Positions 56,673 through 64,000 of a DNA stretch of 64,000 bases are shown here, piece by piece. Within the stretch, counting starts at the first letter, position 1, and every line of letters starts with the position of its first letter. The stretch is from an uncultured Gemmiger sp. (GTDB lineage: Bacteria > Bacillota > Clostridia > Oscillospirales > Ruminococcaceae): positions 1 to 64,000 of the forward strand of contig CALXHS010000023.1 of NCBI GenBank assembly GCA_944388165.1, written 5' to 3'. The notes beneath the pieces were generated by a model, which saw only the letters and a list, made by a program, of their open reading frames with translations, did no database searches and was not told the origin of the DNA. Both the position numbers and the translations under genes were made by a program.

Positions 56673-59526
56673 TGATGTTGATCCCGGCCTGAACCGCCGC
56701 TTTCCGCTGCCGAACCGTATCCGTTTTTATGATTACACCGCCGATGAACTGACCGATATCCTGCAGGAGATGGCACAGCGGAGCGGTCAGATCCCGTCGG
56801 ATGATTACCTGCAGCGTTCGCTGGCGGCTCTGGACGCCTACCTGCCCACCCGCCCGGCGGATTTCGGCAACGGCGGTTTTATCCGCGAGGCGTACCTGCC
56901 CGGTTCCATCCAGGCCCGTGCTACCCGCCTGGCGAAACAATTGACCGGCAAAGAAGATGGTATTCCTACCGAAGAACAGCTGGCGTCCGTTACCGACGCG
57001 GAGCGCCGCACCCTGACCGGTGCGGACCTGCCGCCGCGCTTTGCCCGGCTGGCCGGACCCGCCGGCCGCGTCCGCCCCGAACGCCGCACCGCCCTGCAAC
57101 GGGTGGAAGAGCTGGTCGGCAAGGACAATATCATCGAATTTGCCCATGCCCGCATCCGGGGCGGGGAAGATCAGAACTTCCTTGACGAACAGGCTCCGGC
57201 CGCTCTGCAATATGCCATTGTGGGCCCTTCGGGCAGCGGCCGTCACACAGCCGCGCACGCGCTGGCTGCCCTCTGGCGGGAAAGCGGTTTGCTCGAACGG
57301 GATGATGTTGTTCCGGCGGGCTTCGGCGACCTGGTGGGCGAATATGTGGGCAGCACGCCCAGAAAGACCCGCGAGGTGATCGAGCGGGCACGGGGCGGTA
57401 CACTGCTGGTGGAATTCCCCAGCAGCCTGCTGCCCAAAAGCGGTACCGACAACTCCTTCGGCCCGGAAGCCCTGGGAGAAATCTCCGGCGCCATGGCTGC
57501 CTTTGCCGAGGACACCAGCTTTGTACTGATCGATACCCCGGAAGGGATCGAAGCGCTGTTCAAAGCTCAGCCCGGAATGCGCAGTCGTTTGTGCCGCATT
57601 TTCACCCTGGAAGACCTGCTGCCGACTCAGATGGAGGAGATTTTCCACCGCAAGACCGCCGACAGCTTCGAATTTGCGCCCGACGTGGAAGAGGTGATGG
57701 ATGATTTCTTCCTCAACTGGGTCAGCAACCGGGGCGGCCTGGGTGACGCCAGCCGGAGCTGGGGGAACGGCATGGAGATCGATAAGCTGATCGAAGACCT
57801 GAAAATCCGCTGGAAGAACAGCGATGGCGAAACGCGCACGGAAGAGCGCGAGGAGGGTGGTCAGACCTATGCGCTGCAGCGCCGTTACATTGAGCGCGGG
57901 CATTTTCCGCCTGAACTTCTCAAATATCTGTGCCGCACCTCCGCCGTTTCGGACAGTGCCCTTCAGGGTCTGGAGGAACTGCCCGGTCTGGCAGGGGTCA
58001 AGAGGTCTATTCGAGGGATCCGCCGGCGTATCCGCCGCCTGAAGGGCGGACGTAAAAAGCCTGGCTGCTATCTGTACCTGGGCAACCCCGGTGTCGGCAA
58101 AACCAGCGTTGCCCGGCTGATGGGCGGCGTGCTCAAGGCCGCCGGTGTCCTCAGCCAGGGGCATGTCATTGAACGCACTGCCCGCCAGCTCATGAGCCAG
58201 CTTGACGAGTTTGATTCCATCCTCAAACTGGCCCGCGGAGGTATCCTCTTCATTGATGAAGCGCCTCAGCTGCGGGAGGACCTGCGGGGGCGTGAGGTCA
58301 TCAAACGGCTGCTGACCGTGCTGGAAGATGATGCTGTCACCGACACGACCAGCATCATTCTGGCCGGTTACCCCGGCCCCATGATGGATCTGCTCCGGCA
58401 GGACGAAGGCCTGGAAAGCCGCTTCGGGTCGGAGGACAGCCGCATCTTCTTTGATGATTACAACGAGTCCGAACTGGTGAAGATCATGGAGTACATGGCC
58501 GCCCGCGCTGATAGCAACAGCGCCATCGGCGCCGTGCGTCCGCTGCAGCTGGACGAAGACTTCGTCAAGGTGTCCCGGCAGGTGTTTCGGGCGGTACTGG
58601 CCCGCCATGACCAGAACTTCGGCAACGCCCGCTTTGTGCGCACCTACCTGCACGATGCCCTCAACGCCCAGCTGGAACGGCTGGACCGGGAGTACGGGGA
58701 GGAGGGCGAGCCGCCGGAGGAGACGGCAGACCGCCTGACCGGTGCGGACATTCCCGCCCGCTACCGCAGTCTGGCAGAACGCCGCCGTGTCTGGGCACAG
58801 CCTGACCCGGGCCGGATGAATCTGGAACAGCGTACCGAAGTGACCGATGCAAGTTACGAAGCTGTCTGCGAGACATTGTCCACCAGTGTTGTGCTGCTGC
58901 AGGTATGGAAGGACGGCAGACCGCTGGGGAGTGCCACCGGCACCATTGTTACCTCTGATGGCCTGGTGCTGACCTGCGCCCATGTGGTCCAGGAATGTGA
59001 CCGCATCCGCGCCCGCATTTACTGCCCCGGTGCTCCCGGTGGCGACAATCATTGGATGGAAACGGAACTGCTGGAACCCATCTGCGAAAGTTGTGATATG
59101 GCAATGCTGCAGATCAAGGGCCGAAATTTCACTCCTGTTCCCATTCGCCTTCCCGGTGATGAAAAGCCTCGTCCTGGGGAAAGAACGCTGCTTCTTGGCT
59201 ACCCGTTGGGCGGCATGCTGTCCGGTAACAACATAGACCAGACCCGCATCAGCAATTTTGCCGGTGGGGTGGCCTCGATTCAGATGATCGGCGCCACCGA
59301 ACGCTGCTACATCGACAGCACCGGCTTGCACGGAAACTCCGGCAGTCCGGTTTTTTCCCGGGAAGACGGACGGATGATCGGTGTGTTTTCCGGCTCTATC
59401 AGGCGTGACAGCAACTCGCTTGATGAACTGAACTATTTCTATCCCATCCATTATTTCTGGGAACGGTTTGTTCTGTCCCAACTGTCTGGCGAAAAGGAGG
59501 AAACAGACGATGGCGACGAAACCTGA
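56617..59526 (+). CDS. Tandem CbxX-type AAA ATPase fused to a trypsin-like protease, 5'-truncated by an IS
   Basis: The frame from 56617 gives 969 residues, but the first 18 or so derive from the IS; native sequence starts near 56672 (DVDPGLNRRF). Three CbxX/CfxQ AAA units follow. Unit 1 keeps only its lid (RIRFYDYTADELTDIL). Unit 2 (about 185-420) has Walker A GPSGSGRHT, with Arg for the ATP-binding Lys, and a lost Walker B (TLLVEFPSSL). Unit 3 (about 445-700) is intact: GNPGVGKTS and GGILFIDEAPQL. The repeated linker TGADLP/TGADIP ends units. The C-terminus (about 755-950) is a trypsin-like protease with His in TCAHVVQ, Asp in SCDMAMLQ and Ser in GNSGSPVF. No signal peptide. Probably an ATP-gated intracellular protease; whether the truncated form works is doubtful. 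Confidence 0.88.
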   Translation: MLIFFVLILPALIRMEDLLDVDPGLNRRFPLPNRIRFYDYTADELTDILQEMAQRSGQIPSDDYLQRSLAALDAYLPTRPADFGNGGFIREAYLPGSIQARATRLAKQLTGKEDGIPTEEQLASVTDAERRTLTGADLPPRFARLAGPAGRVRPERRTALQRVEELVGKDNIIEFAHARIRGGEDQNFLDEQAPAALQYAIVGPSGSGRHTAAHALAALWRESGLLERDDVVPAGFGDLVGEYVGSTPRKTREVIERARGGTLLVEFPSSLLPKSGTDNSFGPEALGEISGAMAAFAEDTSFVLIDTPEGIEALFKAQPGMRSRLCRIFTLEDLLPTQMEEIFHRKTADSFEFAPDVEEVMDDFFLNWVSNRGGLGDASRSWGNGMEIDKLIEDLKIRWKNSDGETRTEEREEGGQTYALQRRYIERGHFPPELLKYLCRTSAVSDSALQGLEELPGLAGVKRSIRGIRRRIRRLKGGRKKPGCYLYLGNPGVGKTSVARLMGGVLKAAGVLSQGHVIERTARQLMSQLDEFDSILKLARGGILFIDEAPQLREDLRGREVIKRLLTVLEDDAVTDTTSIILAGYPGPMMDLLRQDEGLESRFGSEDSRIFFDDYNESELVKIMEYMAARADSNSAIGAVRPLQLDEDFVKVSRQVFRAVLARHDQNFGNARFVRTYLHDALNAQLERLDREYGEEGEPPEETADRLTGADIPARYRSLAERRRVWAQPDPGRMNLEQRTEVTDASYEAVCETLSTSVVLLQVWKDGRPLGSATGTIVTSDGLVLTCAHVVQECDRIRARIYCPGAPGGDNHWMETELLEPICESCDMAMLQIKGRNFTPVPIRLPGDEKPRPGERTLLLGYPLGGMLSGNNIDQTRISNFAGGVASIQMIGATERCYIDSTGLHGNSGSPVFSREDGRMIGVFSGSIRRDSNSLDELNYFYPIHYFWERFVLSQLSGEKEETDDGDET

Positions 59527-60625
59527 ACTTTGCCCGGTTTGCGGCAGCGCCATACCTGCACTCATGGGCAACGATCAACCTTGTCTGACCTGTGGCTTTG
59601 CTTACCCCGGTGTCAGGCATTTCGCAGGCCGCCGTTCACTGGAAGCCTGGCAGCAAAGCATCGCTGACAAAAAGAAGGAGCTGCTGCGCAGGATGATCCG
59701 CTGCTGCAGCGAGCAAACGCGTTTCAGGCTTAACGGCGGTAATTTGAGCCTGCTGCTGCCGGGGGGACCGGCGCTGCCGGATCTGCCGGAAAGCACAAAA
59801 GGCGGCTTGTGGTTGGTGAACGCTGCCACAAAGAATTTCTATGCCGATGTCTGTCAGTACGCCGCAGCGGATAACGCTGTTCGCTGTCAGCTTTTCCTGA
59901 CGCGGGACGGGCACGTCCGGTCTGTGGGCGACAACACCTGTGGCCAGTGCAACACGCAGGACCTGACGGATATCAGCTTTGTGGCGGCCACTGCTGAGTG
60001 TACCTATGCTGTCACAAAGGACGGAAGGGTACATTGGCGCGGACAGCCGGTCTGCCGTGATACCGCCCAGCTCGATGCATGGCAGGGCGTGTGCCGGATC
60101 GCGGCGGGTTCCTACCATCTGGCAGGACTGACCCGGGACGGCAGGGTGCTTATTGCCGGTGATCTGCTTGACAGCAAGGTGACGGAAGAGATCGCTGGCT
60201 GGCGGAACGTGTGTGCGGTGGCTTGTGCCGGAAATGCAACGATAGCCCTGTGCCGGGACGGCAGCGTCCGTTTTGCGGGCCGCCCCGGCGATGCCCGTGC
60301 AGCGGCCCGCGACTGGAAGGAAATGGCGGCTGTGGCCATTGAGAGCATCTACGCAGTCGGAATGACAAAGGATGGCAAGGTGCTGCTGGCAGGCAGCAAC
60401 CCCAATCCTGATCTGGACATGGGCCGCGGGGAAGCTGCCCGCTGGGACAACGTGGTCGCCATCTCCTGCAGCCGTTCCGGCATCGCGGCGCTGGGCGCCG
60501 ATGGTACCGTTCGCCTGGCCGGCAACATTCATGGCCTCCGTGGTCTGGCTGCTATCTGGAACGCCTCGGCGGAGAGTATCCGCCGCCAGCTGCTCCACGG
60601 CGCGCTGCAGGTTTCGGTCCGGTAA
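59510..60625 (+). CDS. Zinc-ribbon protein with RCC1-like beta-propeller
   Basis: 371 residues from the ATG at 59510, after AAAAGGAGG, overlapping the protease gene by 17 bases. A zinc ribbon with CPVC and CLTC lies at about residues 8-30. A helical linker follows, then from about residue 115 a series of repeats of about 50 residues with the RCC1/BNR pattern: LTRDGHVRSVGDNTCGQC, VTKDGRVHWRGQP, LTRDGRVLIAGD, LCRDGSVRFAGRP, MTKDGKVLLAGSN and LGADGTVRLAGN. They should form a beta-propeller for protein binding. Translational coupling to the AAA-protease suggests that it is its adaptor, sensor or substrate-recognition part. Confidence 0.85.
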   Translation: MATKPELCPVCGSAIPALMGNDQPCLTCGFAYPGVRHFAGRRSLEAWQQSIADKKKELLRRMIRCCSEQTRFRLNGGNLSLLLPGGPALPDLPESTKGGLWLVNAATKNFYADVCQYAAADNAVRCQLFLTRDGHVRSVGDNTCGQCNTQDLTDISFVAATAECTYAVTKDGRVHWRGQPVCRDTAQLDAWQGVCRIAAGSYHLAGLTRDGRVLIAGDLLDSKVTEEIAGWRNVCAVACAGNATIALCRDGSVRFAGRPGDARAAARDWKEMAAVAIESIYAVGMTKDGKVLLAGSNPNPDLDMGRGEAARWDNVVAISCSRSGIAALGADGTVRLAGNIHGLRGLAAIWNASAESIRRQLLHGALQVSVR

Positions 60626-60694
60626 GGTGATGCGCTCCAATATTCCCCTAAAAAATAAGGCGGGGAACACTTTTTAATAAGGAAAATTGTCCGC

Positions 60695-60740
60695 ACAGGT
60701 CTGTTCGCAAGCTGGGCTTGCGGCAGGCCTGTTGCTTTTT
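60695..60740 (+). terminator. Terminator of the AAA-trypsin module
   Basis: ACAGGTCTG...CGCAAGC pairs with GCTTGCG...CAGGCCTGT; T5 follows. Confidence 0.85.
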
Positions 60741-60830
60741 AGGAAAATGGGCCGATCAGGAAAGGGCAAGAACTACCATAAAAAATCAAGCGTACGGGTA
60801 TGTTTTTATAACGTCCTGTGCATTCCCGGC

Positions 60831-62135
60831 TCAATCCGGCTTTTTCAGACCCTTCGTTGCCGGGTTGTCGATGAGTTTGCCCTCCCGGGTGAAGCGGGAA
60901 CCGTGGCAGGAACAATCCCAGGTGTGTTCCTGGGGGTTCCAGCGCAAAGCGCAGCCCAGGTGCGGGCAACGCCGGGCGGTGGGGGTCAGCATGCTGACCA
61001 CGGCCTCCCATCCGTTGACCGCCAGCTGGGGATGCAGGAGGGACCGGGCGGGGGAAAATGCCGCTGCATAGGGATTTTCCTTTCCCTGTACCAGATCGGT
61101 GAGGATCATGGCCGCCGCCATGGAGGTGGTCATGCCCCATTTGTTGAACCCGGTGGCCACATACCAGTCCGGGGTGGTGGGGGAATAGCGCCCGATATAG
61201 GGCATGCCGTCCAGGCTCATGCAGTCCTGTGTGGCCCAGCGGGCCACCTCCCGGGCCGCGGGGTACTGCCGCCGGGCGAACTCCTCCAGTTCCCGCCAGC
61301 CGCCGCCCTGTTTGCCGGTGCGGTGACCGCCGCCCCCGATGAGCAGCAAGTCCTTGTAATTGCGGAAGGACAGGCCGGTCTTTGCCTCGTCCAGATACAT
61401 ACCCTTCACATCCGGAGCGTTTTTCAGGGCAATGACATAGGACCGCTGCTGGTACAGTTTGAGAAAATACCCCCCGTGCTTGTTGATGAAGGGGAAGTGG
61501 GTGGTCACGATGACCTTCCCGGCCCGGATGCGGCCATGGTCGGTCACCGCGGTGTTGCCCACCAGTTCCCGTACCCGGGTGTGCTCATGAATGTGCAGAT
61601 CCCCGGCTATGTGGGAGATGAATTGCAGCGGATGAAACTGTGCCTGCCGGGGAAAGCAGACCGCCCCGGCCACGGGAAAGGGAAGGGGCAGATCATCCGC
61701 AAATTCCGCCGGAAATCCCAGCTTTACCAGGGCGTTCAGTTCCCGCCCGATCTTGCCCCGGTCATCCAGGGAATAGACATAGGCAGCTTTCTCCTCAAAC
61801 CCGCAGGGAATATGCCGGCAGAGTTCCCGGTATTTTTGCAGAGCGGCTTCGTTGGCGGCCAGGTATTGTTTTGCCCGCGCAGGCCCGAACCGGGAGACCA
61901 GCTGATGGTAGATTAGCCCGTGCTGGCTGGAAATTTTGGCGGTGGTGTTTTTGGTGATGCCGCTGCAGATGGTTTCTCCTTCCGCCAGCAGATAGGGCAC
62001 CCCCGCATGGTGCAGAAAGTAGGCGCACAGGATGCCCGCCATACCGCCGCCGATGATGAGCACCCCGGTGTCCCTGTCATTATCCAGGGCGGGAAAATTC
62101 GGCTTTTCCCAGGTTTGTTCCCACAGTGACGCCAT
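60831..62135 (-). CDS. FAD-dependent oxidoreductase with C-terminal Rieske [2Fe-2S] domain
   Basis: 434 residues from the ATG at 62135 (MASLWEQTWEKPNF), after CAAGGAGG. A DAO-type FAD domain begins GVLIIGGGMAGILCAYFL, and GICSG-like ICSGITKNTTAKISSQHG follows, with FNKWGMTTSMAAAMI near the end of that domain. The Rieske ligands are at the C-terminus: CPHLGC and CSCHGSRF (C-x-H and C-x2-H). It belongs to the YhfW-like group. Physiological substrate is unknown. The tocopherol-cyclase-like gene lies 23 bases upstream on the same strand, so both form an operon. Confidence 0.92.
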   Translation of the reverse strand: MASLWEQTWEKPNFPALDNDRDTGVLIIGGGMAGILCAYFLHHAGVPYLLAEGETICSGITKNTTAKISSQHGLIYHQLVSRFGPARAKQYLAANEAALQKYRELCRHIPCGFEEKAAYVYSLDDRGKIGRELNALVKLGFPAEFADDLPLPFPVAGAVCFPRQAQFHPLQFISHIAGDLHIHEHTRVRELVGNTAVTDHGRIRAGKVIVTTHFPFINKHGGYFLKLYQQRSYVIALKNAPDVKGMYLDEAKTGLSFRNYKDLLLIGGGGHRTGKQGGGWRELEEFARRQYPAAREVARWATQDCMSLDGMPYIGRYSPTTPDWYVATGFNKWGMTTSMAAAMILTDLVQGKENPYAAAFSPARSLLHPQLAVNGWEAVVSMLTPTARRCPHLGCALRWNPQEHTWDCSCHGSRFTREGKLIDNPATKGLKKPD

Positions 62136-62158
62136 ACGCTTGTCCTCCTTGCCGGTGT

Positions 62159-62953
62159 TCAAAAAAGGTTTTGCTGTCCGTGGGGGATATCCGGCACAAA
62201 CTCATACACCCCGTGGTCGCTTTGCAGATCGAATACCGTTTTTCCTCTTTGGGTCAGCTTTGCCCGCAGATGCACGTTGCAGCTTTCCCGGATGGTGTAG
62301 GACATTTTGCCCTGTTCCGGTGCCCGCAGCGGGTGTCCTGCCCGGGTGGGGGCAATATCCAGTTCCAGGGTGAGGGGGCCTTGGGTCAGGCGGATGTGCT
62401 GCGGTGTGAAGATGCGAATTCCGACGCCCCGGTAGGTGGCCAGGCGGTATTCCTTGCCCCGGTACAGGATGGCGCAGATGCAGCCCCGGAAAGCCAGGCC
62501 GCAAAAGGGGATGCGGGCGATGGAAAGCATCAGGGAACAGGGCTGCGGAAAATCATTGCACTGTACCCACAGATAGGAACGGGGGAAAGAGGTGCCGCTG
62601 TCGGTTTCCGCATAGCCGGTGCCTCCGCGGAAGTCGTACAGCCGTCCGTCCACCGTGACACTGCCTTGCAGGCGGTGCGCCATGCTCAGTACCCCGTGGC
62701 GGCATTCCATGGGGAAAAAACGGAAGGGGCCCATAATATCCGAACCCAGAGGAGAAAAGGGGGCGTAGCGGATCTCGCCATGAACACCGGGCAGCCGGAT
62801 GCGGCATCCCCGCCGGGAAAACCGGCATCCGTCCGCCCGGATCACGCCGCCCCGCACCGACAGATGAGATACCTTGCATTGGCGTGACCCTTCCGGGGAA
62901 ATGATCTGGACAAAAGCCCCGCTCTGCGCCCGGCCGGGGATGAAAGCCACCAT
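62159..62953 (-). CDS. Tocopherol cyclase-like protein
   Basis: 264 residues, ATG at 62953 after AAAGGGGATGCC. The middle contains GGTGYAETDSGTSFPRSYLW followed by VQCNDF, the signature of the tocopherol cyclase/hydroxyneurosporene dehydratase-like (lipocalin-related) family; rich in beta-strand pattern otherwise. In Firmicutes these proteins do not make tocopherol; they may act on an isoprenoid or lipid. Coexpression with a Rieske-FAD oxidoreductase suggests a joint redox step. No signal peptide. Confidence 0.85.
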   Translation of the reverse strand: MVAFIPGRAQSGAFVQIISPEGSRQCKVSHLSVRGGVIRADGCRFSRRGCRIRLPGVHGEIRYAPFSPLGSDIMGPFRFFPMECRHGVLSMAHRLQGSVTVDGRLYDFRGGTGYAETDSGTSFPRSYLWVQCNDFPQPCSLMLSIARIPFCGLAFRGCICAILYRGKEYRLATYRGVGIRIFTPQHIRLTQGPLTLELDIAPTRAGHPLRAPEQGKMSYTIRESCNVHLRAKLTQRGKTVFDLQSDHGVYEFVPDIPHGQQNLF

Positions 62954-63090
62954 GGCATCCCCTTTCTAGTGCTTGAAATACCAGCCCGCAAAACCGTCCT
63001 GCCTGCGCATTTCTCTGGCCCTGCCTTTCTTTTCCTGCTGTATTCAGTATGCACCACCCAACCGGTCTTCTATTCTGCGGCAGTTTGTTT

Positions 63091-63425
63091 TCAGCTTTTT
63101 TGGTTTTTGGGGATGTATAGGCGGAAAGGGCGGCTCCAGCAGAAGCCTATCCGGTACACGTCCTCTTTCCAGTGGTGGTAGTGATCGGAGGCTATCTTGT
63201 TGTCCAAAAAGATGGGGCAGTTGCCCCCCCAGGCAGGTGGTGACGGGGCCTTCCCTCATCGCCGAAACCGCCTTCCAACTGGAACGAGCTGGTGGAAGCA
63301 ACCCGGAGGAAATCCTCTGGGAAGGGGCATAGAAAAAGCTTCTCTATAAGATCCTTATGGAAGAGTGCGCCCCCCGGGGCCGGAAGCGCTTGGGCGCAGC
63401 GTTTGACCGGCGGCTCCGCTTGCAC
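63091..63425 (-). pseudogene. Possible decayed gene in the gap before the sugar-binding protein
   Basis: The 549 bases between 62953 and 63503 hold no intact gene. On the minus strand one frame ends with a protein-like stretch (NCPIFLDNKIASDHYHHWKE, then FCWSRPFRLYIPKNQKS, stop at 63091). It would join another open frame upstream only by a shift at the C7 run 63224-63230. No ribosome-binding site or family is recognised. Could be chance. Confidence 0.3.
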
Positions 63426-63449
63426 AGCGGGGTTCCGCCGTACTATAAT
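63420..63449 (+). promoter_or_regulatory. Promoter of the sugar-binding protein gene
   Basis: TTGCAC (63420-63425), an 18-base spacer and TATAAT (63444-63449). Confidence 0.7.
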
Positions 63450-63502
63450 AAAATGAGAATCAAGGGGCGTTTATAGGAGCGCTCCGGGTGAGGAGGGCGC
63501 GG

Positions 63503-64000
63503 ATGAAACTGCAGCGGATGCTGCCCGTACTGGGCGGGCTGCTGGTGGTGGGAATGCTGGCGGCTGCGTTGGTGCCTCTGCTTTGTCTGCCGGGGGATCC
63601 TTCGGCCGACCAGATCGAGGGGCAGCGGCTCATCGGTGCCACTTACATGACGATGAACAATCCCTTTTACCAGGAGCTGGATGCCCGGGTGCAGGCGGCG
63701 GTGGAAGCCAACGGCGACAGGCTGCTGACCCGGGATGCCGTGATGGACCAGGACCGCCAGAACCAGGAGATCGCCGACCTGCTGGAACTGGGGGTTTCGG
63801 CTTTGCTGATCAACCCGGTGGACTGGGAGGGCGTCAGCGAAGGGGTACAGCTGGCCGCCGACGCCGGGGTGCCGGTCATTGTCATCGACGCGCCGGTCAA
63901 GGACGACAGCCTGGTGGCTTCCACCATTCTGTCGGACAACTACCAGGCCGGGGTGCAGTGCGCCGAACACCTGCTCAGTGTGCGGGATTCCGCCAATGTC
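63503..64000 (+). CDS. RbsB-like sugar-binding protein, N-terminal part (3' end outside window)
   Basis: 166 codons from the ATG at 63503, after GAGGAGGGCGCGG, open to the window end. A hydrophobic N-terminal segment (about 8-28) acts as signal or anchor; there is no lipobox cysteine in the usual place, though LVPLLC ends it. The type 1 periplasmic-binding fold follows: IGATYMTMNNPFYQELDARV, QNQEIADLLELGVSALLINP, then GVPVIVIDAPVKDD and ILSDNYQAGVQCAEHLL. It would bind a sugar outside the cell, either for an ABC importer or as the sensing partner of a histidine kinase encoded downstream. The missing part decides. Confidence 0.9.
   Translation, partial: MKLQRMLPVLGGLLVVGMLAAALVPLLCLPGDPSADQIEGQRLIGATYMTMNNPFYQELDARVQAAVEANGDRLLTRDAVMDQDRQNQEIADLLELGVSALLINPVDWEGVSEGVQLAADAGVPVIVIDAPVKDDSLVASTILSDNYQAGVQCAEHLLSVRDSANV

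Noticed and set aside
56673..59571. Large minus-strand frame continuing from the transposase fragment
   Set aside because: Only the first ~100 residues from the IS are transposase; the remainder is antisense to the AAA-protease.
1..64000. CRISPR arrays, rRNA or tRNA genes
   Set aside because: No regularly spaced repeats and no recognisable tRNA or rRNA sequence were seen; a tRNA scan was not possible.

Overview
The window reads as chromosomal DNA of a GC-rich gut-type Firmicute. Genes have strong AGGAGG ribosome-binding sites, TTGACA/TATAAT-type promoters and abundant rho-independent terminators, and UGA is a normal stop. Families typical of Clostridia occur: a TPP riboswitch with YkoF/E/D/C, EutH, heterodimeric ABC exporters and LplB/LplC-type sugar permeases. 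An Oscillospiraceae/Ruminococcaceae member (Faecalibacterium-Gemmiger-Subdoligranulum type) is my best guess, from general gene content only. GC-rich codon use creates long mirror ORFs; I ignored them.

Layout. 1-3.5 kb: end of a phosphosugar mutase, manA, an rRNA methyltransferase and a carboxymuconolactone decarboxylase broken by an amber codon. 3.6-8.3 kb: a MarR-controlled heterodimeric ABC exporter. 8.3-12.3 kb: two flavin oxidoreductases, divergent from a zinc alcohol dehydrogenase. 12.3-15.5 kb: MarR plus two convergent MATE exporters, one with an internal deletion. 15.6-18 kb: M50 metalloprotease and an anchored EEP phosphatase/nuclease. 18-21.2 kb: a two-component system divergent from a lipoprotein. 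21.2-26.3 kb: hydrolase, hybrid histidine kinase, EutH. 26.4-29 kb: MerR/TipAS and GntR regulators and a membrane protein. 29-32.4 kb: fructokinase, LacI and a wrecked sugar ABC permease pair. 32.6-38.9 kb: MacB-type ABC operon with a CARDB-like surface protein and its two-component system. 39-42.8 kb: TPP riboswitch and thiamine/HMP ECF transporter. 42.9-50 kb: frameshifted FadH-like reductase, acetate-type transporter, esterase, internally deleted LysR, enolase-superfamily dehydratase and permease. 50.1-55.1 kb: L-rhamnose operon with AraC regulator. 55.4-60.7 kb: an unusual module (helical protein; tandem CbxX-type AAA domains fused to a trypsin-like protease; zinc ribbon/RCC1-like protein) invaded by an IS3-type remnant. 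60.8-64 kb: Rieske-FAD oxidoreductase, tocopherol-cyclase-like protein and a sugar-binding protein cut by the window edge.

Two themes stand out. First, the AAA-trypsin/RCC1 module is the best candidate for an uncharacterised system, although its first AAA domain has been truncated by the IS. Second, gene decay is frequent and of a particular style: in-frame internal deletions (MATE, LplB, LplC, LysR), one amber codon and frameshifts at C7 homopolymers. This could be real reductive evolution or an assembly effect. Regulatory DNA is unusually legible: paired operators can be seen for MarR, MerR, GntR, LacI, LysR-type and two OmpR-type systems.
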